From Pseudomonas putida (GTDB lineage Bacteria > Pseudomonadota > Gammaproteobacteria > Pseudomonadales > Pseudomonadaceae): DNA of 64,000 nucleotides. How positions within the stretch are numbered: the first letter of the stretch is position 1; each line of letters begins with the position of its first letter. The notes below the pieces were generated by a model, which did no database searches, had not been told where the DNA came from, and was given only the letters and a program-made list of their open reading frames with translations. This document shows, in pieces, positions 1-8,453 of the stretch. The stretch is from assembly GCF_022627325.1 (NCBI RefSeq), contig NZ_JAETZZ010000012.1, positions 1 to 64,000 on the forward strand, read 5' to 3'. Position numbers and translations under genes: made by a program.

Positions 1-19
1 TTTGAAGTTTTTTGCGAGA

Positions 20-246
20 AACTCGTTTAGCTTCAAACACTTGGCTCGCTTCGATCTCTCGTAGCGGGAGGCGAATAATACAGCGTTTAGAAGCGCTGTC
101 AACCACCATTTCAACCGCTATCGATCAAATGACCAAAGCACCTCCAGCACTACCTGGACTAAGCAACTCATTGAATTTCAAGGAGTTTCTCGTTCCGACT
201 ACGCTGGAAGTGGGGCGCATTATAAGGGGATTCGAGAGCGCGTCAA
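20..246. repeat. Diverged direct repeat, two ~83-bp units, in a gene-free region
   Basis: Positions 20-102 and 165-246 align over nearly their whole length. Both begin AACTC, carry a TTCAA about 12 bases in, share a GCTCG or CTCG block, then GGGAGGCGAATAATA versus GTGGGGCGCATTATA, and both end in GCG(C)(T)GTCAA. Units are 83 and 82 bp, separated by 62 bp. The bases after each unit are also alike (CCACCATTTCAA versus GGCTTAATTCCAA). An open frame crosses the region (12-338, forward) but has no family features, no ribosome site, and runs through both repeats and the mmsA terminator. I therefore treat 1-285 as non-coding. Function is unknown; it may be a Pseudomonas intergenic repeat family. Confidence 0.6.
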
Positions 247-279
247 GGCTTAATTCCAATAAACTTCACCATCGCTTCA

Positions 280-313
280 AAACAAAGCGGGGAGGCCTGC
301 CGGCCTCCCCGCT
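280..313 (-). terminator. Rho-independent terminator of mmsA
   Basis: A perfect 12-bp stem (AGCGGGGAGGCC at 286-297 paired with 302-313) has a 4-base loop. On the minus strand it is followed by TTGTTTTG. It lies 15 bp after the mmsA stop codon. Confidence 0.85.
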
Positions 314-327
314 GCGCTTCTCACACC

Positions 328-1821
328 TTAAAGGCTAGGGAAGGCAAATTGCGACGCCTCGTGGCTCGCACGCTGCGGCCACCGCTGGGTAATCGCCTTG
401 CGACGGGTATAGAAGCGTACGCCATCCGGCCCATAAGCATGCAGGTCGCCAAACAGCGAGCGCTTCCAGCCGCCAAAGCTGTGGTAGGCCACCGGCACCG
501 GCAGCGGCACGTTCACGCCAACCATACCCACTTCGATCTCATCACAGAACAGGCGTGCCGCTTCACCATCACGGGTGAAGATGCAGGTCCCGTTACCATA
601 CTCGTGATCGTTGATCAGTTGCATGGCCTGCTCCAGGCTGTTCACGCGCACCACGCACAGCACTGGGCCGAAGATCTCTTCTTTATAGATGCGCATTTCT
701 GGCGTCACCTTGTCGAACAGAGTGCCGCCCACGAAGTAGCCATCTTCATTACCCGCCACACGCAAACCACGGCCATCCACCACCAGCCTGGCGCCAGCAG
801 CAACACCCTCATCGATGTAGCCCACTACCTTGTCACGGGCAGCCGCAGTCACCAGCGGCCCCATGTCCAGGCCACAAGAGGTGCCAGCACCGATCTTCAG
901 CGCCTTGATCTGCGGCTCCAGCTTGGCGATCAGCGCATCGGCAACCTGGTCGCCCACACACACCGCCACCGAAATAGCCATGCAACGCTCGCCGCACGAA
1001 CCGTAGGCCGCGCCCATCAGTGCGCTGACCGCGTTGTCCAGGTCGGCATCGGGCATCAGCACTGCATGGTTCTTCGCACCGCCCAGTGCCTGGACGCGCT
1101 TGCCGCGCTTGGTACCTTCGGCATAAATGTACTCGGCGATCGGGGTCGAACCGACAAAGCTCAGCGCTTTAACTTCCGGCGCCTCGATCAGCGCGTCCAC
1201 GGCTTCCTTGTCACCGTGCACCACGTTGAGGATGCCCTTGGGCAGGCCGGCTTCCAGCAGCAACTGGGCAATGTACAGGGTAGAGCTTGGGTCACGCTCG
1301 GACGGTTTGAGGATAAAGGCGTTACCACAAGCGATGGCCAACGGGTACATCCACAGGGGAACCATGGCCGGGAAGTTGAACGGCGTAATACCGGCGACCA
1401 CACCCAGCGGCTGGAAGTCGGACCAGGCGTCGATGTTCGGGCCGACGTTACGGCTGTATTCACCCTTGAGCACCTCAGGTGCCGCACAGGCGAACTCGAC
1501 GTTCTCGATACCGCGCTTCAGTTCGCCCGCAGCGTCTTCCAGTGTCTTGCCATGCTCTTCGCTGATCATCTGCGAGATGCGTGCCTCGTTCTGCTCCAGC
1601 AGCTGCTTGAAACGGAACATCACCTGGGCGCGCTTGGCCGGGGGGGTGTTGCGCCAGGCAGGGAAAGCTGCCTTGGCAGAGTCGATCGCTTCCTGAACAG
1701 TCGCGCGGCTGGCCAGTTCGACCTTGCGCACGGCCTGGCCGGTGGACGGGTTGAAGACATCGGCGGTGCGCTCGCCCTTGGAAACCAGCTCGCCGTGGAT
1801 CAGGTGCTGAACAATGCTCAT
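328..1821 (-). CDS. mmsA: Methylmalonate-semialdehyde dehydrogenase (CoA-acylating)
   Basis: This NAD-dependent, CoA-acylating aldehyde dehydrogenase converts methylmalonate semialdehyde to propionyl-CoA and malonate semialdehyde to acetyl-CoA, in valine, beta-alanine and inositol breakdown in the cytoplasm. The 497-residue length is that of the family. The nucleophile Cys280 sits in GERCMA. The block ALGGAKNH (245-252) carries Asn where hydrolytic aldehyde dehydrogenases use the general-base Glu, the hallmark of the CoA-dependent subfamily. The nucleotide-binding segment GITPFNFP is at 144-151. It is 73 bp downstream of the aminotransferase gene on the same strand. The pair would carry beta-alanine through malonate semialdehyde to acetyl-CoA. 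Confidence 0.95.
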   Translation of the reverse strand: MSIVQHLIHGELVSKGERTADVFNPSTGQAVRKVELASRATVQEAIDSAKAAFPAWRNTPPAKRAQVMFRFKQLLEQNEARISQMISEEHGKTLEDAAGELKRGIENVEFACAAPEVLKGEYSRNVGPNIDAWSDFQPLGVVAGITPFNFPAMVPLWMYPLAIACGNAFILKPSERDPSSTLYIAQLLLEAGLPKGILNVVHGDKEAVDALIEAPEVKALSFVGSTPIAEYIYAEGTKRGKRVQALGGAKNHAVLMPDADLDNAVSALMGAAYGSCGERCMAISVAVCVGDQVADALIAKLEPQIKALKIGAGTSCGLDMGPLVTAAARDKVVGYIDEGVAAGARLVVDGRGLRVAGNEDGYFVGGTLFDKVTPEMRIYKEEIFGPVLCVVRVNSLEQAMQLINDHEYGNGTCIFTRDGEAARLFCDEIEVGMVGVNVPLPVPVAYHSFGGWKRSLFGDLHAYGPDGVRFYTRRKAITQRWPQRASHEASQFAFPSL

Positions 1822-1894
1822 GCAAAACTCCAGATAAAGAAGGTTGATGCTGGCGCGCTAACAGCTCGCGCGCCTTACGTCAGAATCAGAAAGA

Positions 1895-3241
1895 TCAATC
1901 GATCTTGTTCAGCGCTTCACCGACCGCGTCGAACAGGCGGTCCAGTTCCTGCGGCTGGGTATTGAAGGTTGGGCCGAACTGCAGGGTATCGCCGCCGAAG
2001 CGTACATAGAAGCCGGCTTGCCACAGCTTCATCGCGGCTTCATACGGACGCACAATGGCATCGCCATCCCGGGCCGCGATCTGGATCGCGCCGGCCAAGC
2101 CGTAGTTGCGGATGTCGACGATGTTCTTGGTGCCCTTGACGCCGTGCAGCAGCTTCTCGAAGTGCGGTGCCAGTTCGGCGGCCGACTGCACCAGATTTTC
2201 CCTTTGCAGCAGATCGAGCGCGGCGATACCCGCAGCACAGGCAACCGGGTGGGCCGAGTAGGTGTAGCCGTGGGGGAATTCCACAGCATATTCCGGGGTC
2301 GGCTGGTTCATGAAGGTCTGGTAGATCTCGCTGCTGGCGATCACTGCGCCCATCGGAATGGCGCCATTGGTGACCTGCTTGGCGATGCACATCAGGTCAG
2401 GGGTCACGCCAAAGGCCTCGGACCCGGTCATGGCACCCATACGGCCGAAGCCGGTGATCACTTCGTCGAAGATCAGCAGAATATTGTGCTGGGTGCAGAT
2501 TTCACGCAGGCGCTTCAGGTAGCCCTTAGGCGGCGGCAGAACACCCGCCGAACCTGCAAGCGGCTCGACAATCACAGCTGCGATGTTCGAAGCATCGTGC
2601 AGTTCGATCAGCTTGAGCATCTCATCTGCCAGGGCGATGCCGCCCTCTTCCGGCAGGCCTTTGGAGAAGGCATTGACCGGCAGCACAGTGTGCGGCAAAT
2701 GGTCGACGTCCAGCAGCTGGCCAAACATCTTGCGGTTGCCGTTTACGCCACCCAGGCTGGTACCGGCGATGTTCACGCCATGGTAACCGCGGGCTCGGCC
2801 AATGATTTTGGCCTTGGTGGCCTGGCCCTTCAGGCGCCAGTAGGCACGGACCATCTTCAGCGCGGTATCGGCGCACTCGGAACCGGAGTTGGTATAGAAG
2901 ACGTGATTCAGGTCGCCAGGGGTCAGCGCGGTGATCTTCTCGGCCAGCTGGAACGAAAGTGGGTGACCGAACTGGAAAGCAGGCGAGTAATCCAGCGTTC
3001 CAAGCTGACGCGCCACCGCCTCGGTGATTTCCTTGCGGGTATGCCCGGCACCGCAGGTCCAAAGGCCCGACAAGGCATCGAAGATCCTGCGCCCTTTGTC
3101 ATCGACCAGATAATTACCTTCGGCCGCCACGATCAGACGTGGGTCGCGATGGAAATTGCGGTTGGCGGTGTAAGGCATCCAGTGCGCATCCAGCTTGAGC
3201 TGACTTGCGATACCGGCAGGGGCGGTTTCGGGCATGTTCAT
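1895..3241 (-). CDS. bauA: Beta-alanine (omega-amino acid):pyruvate aminotransferase
   Basis: This class-III PLP aminotransferase moves the amino group of beta-alanine and other omega-amino acids to pyruvate, giving malonate semialdehyde and alanine. The 448 residues match the Pseudomonas omega-amino acid:pyruvate transaminase. The PLP lysine is Lys288 in CIAKQVTNG, with the upstream FDEVITGFGR block (258-267) and the phosphate-binding TNSGSE (117-122). I chose the ATG at 3241 because GAGGAA lies just upstream; the frame stays open further upstream but only into the divergent promoter region. It leads an operon with mmsA and is divergent from a LysR regulator that probably controls it. The symbol follows P. 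aeruginosa usage and is less certain than the function. Confidence 0.9.
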   Translation of the reverse strand: MNMPETAPAGIASQLKLDAHWMPYTANRNFHRDPRLIVAAEGNYLVDDKGRRIFDALSGLWTCGAGHTRKEITEAVARQLGTLDYSPAFQFGHPLSFQLAEKITALTPGDLNHVFYTNSGSECADTALKMVRAYWRLKGQATKAKIIGRARGYHGVNIAGTSLGGVNGNRKMFGQLLDVDHLPHTVLPVNAFSKGLPEEGGIALADEMLKLIELHDASNIAAVIVEPLAGSAGVLPPPKGYLKRLREICTQHNILLIFDEVITGFGRMGAMTGSEAFGVTPDLMCIAKQVTNGAIPMGAVIASSEIYQTFMNQPTPEYAVEFPHGYTYSAHPVACAAGIAALDLLQRENLVQSAAELAPHFEKLLHGVKGTKNIVDIRNYGLAGAIQIAARDGDAIVRPYEAAMKLWQAGFYVRFGGDTLQFGPTFNTQPQELDRLFDAVGEALNKID

Positions 3242-3308
3242 CGGCGGTTCCTCGAAAAACGAATAGGCAACGATGGATGTTGTTGCAGCTAAATTCGCAC
3301 GTGGATAA

Positions 3309-3323
3309 AGTCTGAAAAAGACT
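3309..3323. promoter_or_regulatory. Candidate LysR operator in the bauA/LysR divergent region
   Basis: A perfect interrupted palindrome, AGTCT-GAAAA-AGACT, lies 68 bp from the aminotransferase start and 37 bp from the regulator start. AGACT occurs again near 3349. The T-N11-A-like spacing and the position between divergent genes suit a LysR-type binding site. This is inference from sequence only. Confidence 0.5.
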
Positions 3324-3359
3324 ACTTTTCTAATCTTCAGGTAGCGCAAGACTAAACTT

Positions 3360-4277
3360 ATGAGCCGACGCCCCGACCCACTCGCCCAAGTCAGCGATTT
3401 CGACATCCGCCTGCTGAAAATCTACCGCAGCGTAGTAGAGTGCGGCGGCTTCTCGGCTGCCGAAAACGTGCTTGGCATTGGCCGCTCAGCCATCAGCCAG
3501 CAGATGAACGACCTCGAACAGCGTTTGGGCCTGCGCCTGTGCCAGCGTGGCCGCGCCGGCTTTTCGCTGACCGAGGAAGGCCGCGAGGTCTACCATTCGG
3601 CGCTGCAACTGCTCAGCGCGCTGGAAACCTTCCGCACCGAAGTCAACGGCCTGCACCAGCACCTGCGCGGAGAACTGAACATCGGCCTGACCGATAACCT
3701 GGTGACCCTGCCGCACATGCGCATCACCCATGCATTGGCCGAGCTCAAGGATCGCGGCCCCGAGGTACGCATTCAGATCCGCATGATCGCCCCAAGCCAG
3801 GTCGAGCAGGGTGTGCTCGATGGCAGCCTGCATGTCGGCGTGGTGCCGCAAACCAGCCCGCTATCGGGCCTTGAGTACCAGCCGCTGTACAGCGAACGCT
3901 CGCTGCTCTATTGCGCGGTCGGCCACCCGCTGTTCTATGCCGACGATCAGCAGATCGACGAAGCCCGCCTCAACAGCCAGGAGGCGATCGCTCCGACCTT
4001 CCGTTTGCCCGCCGAAATCCAGGCGCTTTATCAGGCCCTGAACTGCACCGCCAGCGCCTCGGACCGTGAGGGCATGGCATTTCTGATCCTTACCGGCCGC
4101 TACATCGGCTACCTGCCCGACCACTACGCCACGTTCTGGGTCCAGCAAGGCCGGCTGCGCGCCCTCAAGCCCTCACAGCGCTTCTATGACCTGAGCCTGA
4201 GCTGGGTAACCCGTAAAGGGCGACGGCCGAATCTTGTGCTGGAAAGCTTCCTCGAGAGCCTGACTGCGACACGCTGA
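3360..4277 (+). CDS. LysR-family transcriptional regulator
   Basis: It has 305 residues, with an N-terminal winged helix-turn-helix (about residues 12-72; GGFSAAENVLGIGRSAISQQ is the recognition region) and a LysR substrate-binding domain from about 95 to 300. It starts with the ATG 118 bp from the divergent bauA start. By the usual LysR arrangement it probably regulates the bauA-mmsA operon in response to an omega-amino acid or its semialdehyde. The effector cannot be read from the sequence. Confidence 0.85.
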   Translation: MSRRPDPLAQVSDFDIRLLKIYRSVVECGGFSAAENVLGIGRSAISQQMNDLEQRLGLRLCQRGRAGFSLTEEGREVYHSALQLLSALETFRTEVNGLHQHLRGELNIGLTDNLVTLPHMRITHALAELKDRGPEVRIQIRMIAPSQVEQGVLDGSLHVGVVPQTSPLSGLEYQPLYSERSLLYCAVGHPLFYADDQQIDEARLNSQEAIAPTFRLPAEIQALYQALNCTASASDREGMAFLILTGRYIGYLPDHYATFWVQQGRLRALKPSQRFYDLSLSWVTRKGRRPNLVLESFLESLTATR

Positions 4278-4367
4278 TGCCTGCTTGTGACGCTAATGCT
4301 TGTTACTTGAGCGCAGGAAGGTAATCTTGTCCGACATCCGTTGCCACAGACCTGTACGGAATCGTCC

Positions 4368-5030
4368 ATGACCCTAGAAGTCCCTGCGCATCGCCTTTCC
4401 GCCTCGGGCAAGCCCGCCGGCCGCATCCGCCAGAAGAACGAACAGGCCATCATCCAGGCCGCCGAAGACGAGTTCGCCCGCCATGGCTTCAAGGGCACAA
4501 GCATGAATACCATTGCGCTCAAAGCCGGCTTGCCCAAGGCCAATCTGCATTATTACTTCACCAACAAGCTCGGCCTCTACATTGCCGTGTTGAGCAACAT
4601 CATCGAGCTCTGGGACAGCACCTTCAACGCCTTGAGCGTCGATGACGATCCAGGCGTTGCGTTGAGCCATTACATCCGCACCAAGATGGAGTTCTCCCGG
4701 CGCAACCCGCAAGCTTCCCGGATATTCGCCATGGAGGTGATCAGCGGCGGCAGTTGTCTGACCGAGTACTTCAGCGCCGACTACCGCGAGTGGTTCCGTG
4801 GCCGGGCGGCGGTATTCGAGGCGTGGATCGCAGCAGGCAAGATGGACCCGGTAGACCCGGTTCATCTGATATTCCTGCTCTGGGGCAGCACCCAGCACTA
4901 TGCCGACTTCGCCACCCAGATCTGCCAGGTTACCGGCCGCAGCCGCCTGACCAAGCAAGACATGGAAGATGCGAGCAACAACCTTATCCACATCATCCTC
5001 AAGGGGTGCGGCATCACGCCGAGTGCCTGA
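4368..5030 (+). CDS. TetR-family regulator, RutR-like
   Basis: It has 220 residues. A TetR helix-turn-helix lies at about residues 25-70 (FARHGFKGTSMNTIALKAGL, then ANLHYYFTNK). The C-terminal ligand domain resembles the YcdC/RutR type (ISGGSCLTEY, LIFLLWGSTQHYADF). E. coli RutR senses uracil or thymine and controls pyrimidine catabolism. Reductive pyrimidine breakdown yields beta-alanine, which fits the neighbouring bauA-mmsA operon, but the link is inferred. I chose the ATG at 4368; an in-frame ATG at 4341 would add nine residues. Confidence 0.75.
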   Translation: MTLEVPAHRLSASGKPAGRIRQKNEQAIIQAAEDEFARHGFKGTSMNTIALKAGLPKANLHYYFTNKLGLYIAVLSNIIELWDSTFNALSVDDDPGVALSHYIRTKMEFSRRNPQASRIFAMEVISGGSCLTEYFSADYREWFRGRAAVFEAWIAAGKMDPVDPVHLIFLLWGSTQHYADFATQICQVTGRSRLTKQDMEDASNNLIHIILKGCGITPSA

Positions 5031-5039
5031 CATCTACTT

Positions 5040-5624
5040 ATGCCTTCTACCCTGCTCGACCTCTGCGAGTTTCGCGAGGAAATCCGCAAGAGCCGCTTCA
5101 TCACCCTCGCCGGCCCGATATCCAGCGCCACCGAGGCGATGAGTTTCATCGAACGCCATAGCGACTTGGCTGCCACCCACAACTGCTGGGCCTGGAAGCT
5201 GGGCGGGCAGTACCGCAGCAGCGATGATGGCGAACCTGGCGGCACGGCCGGCAGGCCAATCCTGGCTGCCATAGAAGCCCAGGACTGTGACCAGGTCGTG
5301 GTATTGGTGATCCGCTGGTACGGGGGCATCCAGCTAGGCACCGGCGGCCTGGCCCGGGCTTATGGTGGCGGTGCCAACAAGTGCTTGCAGCAGGCGCCGA
5401 AAAGGCTGCTGGTGCAACGAAGCGAGTACAGCTGCAGCTGCAGCTTCAGCGAACTGGCCCTGGTCAAACTGCGCCTGGCCGAAGTCGACGGTCTCGTGCT
5501 GGAAGAGCGGTTCACCGCCAATGGGGTCGACCTGCACATTGCGGTCGGCGAGGCGCACACCGGCGCGCTGCAACAGCAACTGGCCGACCTCAGCCGCGGG
5601 CGCATCCTCTTGGAAGCCCACTGA
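5040..5624 (+). CDS. yigZ: YigZ/IMPACT family protein
   Basis: It has 194 residues. The UPF0029/IMPACT N-terminal domain includes EEIRKSRFI (residues 13-21), the DDGEPGGTAGRPIL block, and VVLVIRWYGGIQLGTGGLARAY. A smaller C-terminal DUF1949-like ferredoxin fold begins near residue 130. Family members are linked to translation and stress; YigZ itself has no settled biochemical role. It starts 9 bp after the TetR gene, so the two may be co-transcribed. The function is inferred only at family level. Confidence 0.8.
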   Translation: MPSTLLDLCEFREEIRKSRFITLAGPISSATEAMSFIERHSDLAATHNCWAWKLGGQYRSSDDGEPGGTAGRPILAAIEAQDCDQVVVLVIRWYGGIQLGTGGLARAYGGGANKCLQQAPKRLLVQRSEYSCSCSFSELALVKLRLAEVDGLVLEERFTANGVDLHIAVGEAHTGALQQQLADLSRGRILLEAH

Positions 5625-5986
5625 CCTTTGCCCACAACAACTGTGGGCCTGCCTGTGGATAAGCTTGGGGCACTCCGATGCAGGCCACGCCCTTCATGGC
5701 CTGCAGAGCATTGAGCATTTTTTGATCATAGTACGATAAAAGGCTCGGTCGGCTGAGCTTGGGTGAGTTATCCCCAGTCATGAACCCTCTATAACCAAGG
5801 CCGCCTGGCATCTTGCGCACATTAACTGTGGAACAGCCTGTGGATAACCCGTTAGCCAACAAGCGAAGCCCCCGGGCACGCACGGCCAAACACCATTGAT
5901 CATTTCTTGACCAATCGTGATGCGGCGCATGACGCCAGTCTGCAGTATGCTCAAATCCTTTTCCCTACTGCGACAGGAATGTACCT
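5625..5986. other. 362-bp gene-free stretch with a cluster of DnaA-box-like 9-mers
   Basis: TGTGGATAA, the reverse complement of the consensus DnaA box TTATCCACA, occurs exactly at 5654-5662 and 5839-5847. A one-mismatch box, TTATCCCCA, lies on the forward strand at 5768-5776. Near-palindromic TTTGATCATAG and ATTGATCATTTC flank it. No open frame here looks coding. Nothing else was recognised. Confidence 0.5.
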
Positions 5987-6673
5987 ATGACGACTCCAAG
6001 AACTGCCCTCATCATCGGTGCCTCCCGCGGGCTTGGCCTTGGCCTGGTGCAGCGCCTTCACGAAGATGGCTGGAACATCACGGCCACGGTGCGTGACCCG
6101 AAAAAACCCAGCGCTCTCGATAACGTGCCAGGGGTACGCGTCGAACAGCTGGAAATGAACGACACCGCTCAGCTCGATGGCCTGAAGCAGTGCCTGCAAG
6201 GCGAAGTGTTCGACCTGGTGTTCATCAATGCCGGTGTCATGGGGCCGCTGCCGCAGGATTTGGAAACCGTACAGCGCAATGAAATCGGCGACCTGTTCAT
6301 GACCAACGCCGTCGCGCCGATCCGCGTTGCCCGGCGCCTTGCCGGCCAGGTGCGTGAAGGCTCGGGCGTGTTGGCGTTCATGAGCTCGATCCTGGGTAGC
6401 GTGACCATCCCCGACGGTGGCGAGGTCTGCCTTTACAAGGCGAGCAAGGCTGCGCTGAACTCGATGATCAACAGCTTCGTGGTCGACCTGCAGCGGCCTG
6501 ACCTCTGCGTATTGGCCATGCACCCGGGTTGGGTCAAGACCGATATGGGCGGCGAGAACGCCGAAATCGACGTGCTCACCAGTACCCAGGGCATGCTCGA
6601 ACAGATCAAGGCGCAAAGTGGCAACGGCGGGCTGCGCTTCATCAACTACAAAGGCGAATCGCTCGTCTGGTGA
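5987..6673 (+). CDS. Short-chain dehydrogenase/reductase (CsgA/C-factor-like)
   Basis: It has 228 residues with a Rossmann fold. The cofactor motif GASRGLGLG is at residues 11-19, the structural NAG motif in FINAGVMGP near 80-88, the catalytic Ser of the SSILG block near 133, and the YKASK catalytic Tyr/Lys near 150-154. It is shorter than classical 250-residue SDRs, as in the C-factor-like subgroup. AGGAATG precedes the ATG. The substrate is unknown. A 6-bp hairpin (6712-6730) lies between it and adenosine deaminase. Confidence 0.8.
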   Translation: MTTPRTALIIGASRGLGLGLVQRLHEDGWNITATVRDPKKPSALDNVPGVRVEQLEMNDTAQLDGLKQCLQGEVFDLVFINAGVMGPLPQDLETVQRNEIGDLFMTNAVAPIRVARRLAGQVREGSGVLAFMSSILGSVTIPDGGEVCLYKASKAALNSMINSFVVDLQRPDLCVLAMHPGWVKTDMGGENAEIDVLTSTQGMLEQIKAQSGNGGLRFINYKGESLVW

Positions 6674-6779
6674 GTCGGACCTGATCGGTGGTTGAAACGA
6701 TGCAAGGCCAGGCCGGGCGCAATACCCGGCGTGGCCCTGTAGAATGGCGGCAACCGTACCTGATTTGAGAACACCCACT

Positions 6780-7727
6780 ATGTATGATTGGTTGAACGCC
6801 CTGCCCAAGGCTGAACTGCACCTGCACCTGGAAGGCTCACTGGAGCCGGAGTTGCTGTTCGCCCTGGCCGAGCGCAACAAGATCGCCCTGCCCTGGAACG
6901 ACGTCGAAGCCCTGCGTAACGCTTACGCCTTCAACAATTTGCAGGAATTCCTCGACCTGTATTACCAGGGTGCAGACGTGCTGCGCAGCGAGCAGGACTT
7001 CTATGACCTGACCTGGGCCTACCTGCTGCGCTGCAAGGCGCAGAACGTCATCCACACCGAGCCGTTCTTCGACCCGCAGACCCACACCGACCGCGGCATC
7101 CCGTTCGAAGTAGTGCTCAATGGTATCAACCAGGCACTCAAGGATGGTCGCGAGCAACTGGGTATCAGCAGCGGCCTCATCCTCAGCTTCCTGCGCCACC
7201 TGAGCGAAGCAGAAGCACAGAAAACCTTGGACCAGGCCCTGCCGTTCCGCGACGCGTTCATCGCGGTCGGCCTGGACAGCTCCGAGAAAGGCCACCCGCC
7301 GAGCAAGTTCCAGCGCGTCTTCGACCGTGCCCGCAGCGAAGGCTTCGTCGCCGTGGCCCACGCTGGCGAGGAAGGCCCACCCGAATACATCTGGGAAGCC
7401 CTCGACCTGCTGAAAATCAAGCGCATCGACCATGGTGTGCGCGCCATAGAAGACGAACGCCTGATGCAACGCATCATCGACGAGCAGATCCCACTCACCG
7501 TGTGCCCGTTGTCCAATACCAAACTCTGTGTGTTCGATCACATGAGCCAGCACAACATCCTCGACATGCTCGAGCGCGGTGTGAAGGTGACCGTGAACTC
7601 GGATGACCCGGCCTACTTCGGCGGCTACGTCACCGAAAACTTCCACGCCTTGCACACCCACCTGGGCATGACTGAAGACCAGGCCCGCCGCCTCGCGCAG
7701 AACAGCCTGGACGCACGCTTGGTGTGA
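6780..7727 (+). CDS. add: Adenosine deaminase
   Basis: This zinc hydrolase deaminates adenosine (and possibly adenine, in the adenine-deaminase-like branch) to inosine in purine salvage. The 315 residues carry the metal ligands HLHLEGS (near 14-20), the HAGEE motif with its catalytic Glu, the DHGVRA His, and SDDPAYFGG with its metal-binding Asp. The start is the ATG at 6780 (MYDWLNALPKAELHLHLEG); an upstream in-frame ATG lies in the promoter region, where TAGAAT at 6740-6745 could be a -10 box. It converges on an ArsR-type gene 18 bp away. Confidence 0.88.
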   Translation: MYDWLNALPKAELHLHLEGSLEPELLFALAERNKIALPWNDVEALRNAYAFNNLQEFLDLYYQGADVLRSEQDFYDLTWAYLLRCKAQNVIHTEPFFDPQTHTDRGIPFEVVLNGINQALKDGREQLGISSGLILSFLRHLSEAEAQKTLDQALPFRDAFIAVGLDSSEKGHPPSKFQRVFDRARSEGFVAVAHAGEEGPPEYIWEALDLLKIKRIDHGVRAIEDERLMQRIIDEQIPLTVCPLSNTKLCVFDHMSQHNILDMLERGVKVTVNSDDPAYFGGYVTENFHALHTHLGMTEDQARRLAQNSLDARLV

Positions 7728-7745
7728 CCGGGCAAGGCGTTGCAG

Positions 7746-8453
7746 CTACCCCACTTGCAACGCCGGAACGCGGGCAATGCGATTGATCTGTTGAATCCCC
7801 AGTGCCGAGATCTGCAATGCCCGCGTGTTCTCCGCCTCACGTATCCATCCCGACTGCAGGAACAACGTGAGCAAGGCCTGCCCCAGGCTGCCGCCAAGAT
7901 GAGGCCCCTGGTCGCTCCACTCATTACAGTGGCAGATCACGCAGCCGCGCTGCTGCTGAGGCGCCAGTGCATCGATATAGACGCCGATGCCAGCCAACTG
8001 CGCCCGGCCCTCCTCACTGACCATCATCTGGTGCACGCTGCCCTCCAGCCAGCCTGCTACCACCAACCGATGATAGAGCTCACCGGCCAGCTCGCCGCCC
8101 AGATGATCACCGCAACGACGGGCCCGGCGCGTCGACATCGGCATTGGCAGCGGCTTGGCCTGCACGCCCCTGTCGGTCCCCAGCTGCACGCTGGCCAAGG
8201 CTTCCACGGCCGCCCCCACTTGTGGCGTCGCCAGCCGGAAGTAACGCTTGCGACCGCGCGCCTCAAGCCTGAGCAGGCCTGCCGACGACAGCAATGACAA
8301 GTGGGCGCAGGCCGAGGAGGACGTCAACCCAGCCATCATCGCCAGCTCATCGGTCGGTCGCGGCGTGCCATCGATCAACGCCCACAACATGGCGCTTCGC
8401 TTGGGGTCGGCCATCAGGCCGGCAATCTGACTGATACTGCTGACTGTATTCAT
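7746..8453 (-). CDS. ArsR-type helix-turn-helix regulator with long C-terminal domain
   Basis: It has 235 residues. An ArsR winged helix at about residues 10-85 (LMADPKRSAMLWALIDG, then LTSSSACAHLSLLSSAGLL) is followed by a C-terminal region of some 150 residues, much longer than minimal ArsR metal sensors. A cysteine-rich patch, CVICHCNEWSD, lies near residue 175. GAAGGGA precedes the ATG. The ligand is unknown; the cysteines could bind a metal or act in redox sensing, which is inference. A divergent target gene is not evident. Confidence 0.75.
   Translation of the reverse strand: MNTVSSISQIAGLMADPKRSAMLWALIDGTPRPTDELAMMAGLTSSSACAHLSLLSSAGLLRLEARGRKRYFRLATPQVGAAVEALASVQLGTDRGVQAKPLPMPMSTRRARRCGDHLGGELAGELYHRLVVAGWLEGSVHQMMVSEEGRAQLAGIGVYIDALAPQQQRGCVICHCNEWSDQGPHLGGSLGQALLTLFLQSGWIREAENTRALQISALGIQQINRIARVPALQVG

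Noticed and set aside
12..338. Forward 108-codon open frame at the left edge
   Set aside because: It runs through both 83-bp repeat units and the mmsA terminator, with no ribosome site and no family-like composition.
349..1965. 538-codon open frame antisense to mmsA
   Set aside because: High-GC codon use of mmsA leaves the opposite strand open; the protein is low-complexity and His/Gln-rich, with no domain.
4341..4367. Upstream ATG (4341) as the TetR start
   Set aside because: The added nine residues have no conserved features and neither start has a strong ribosome site; the later ATG was preferred, with some doubt.
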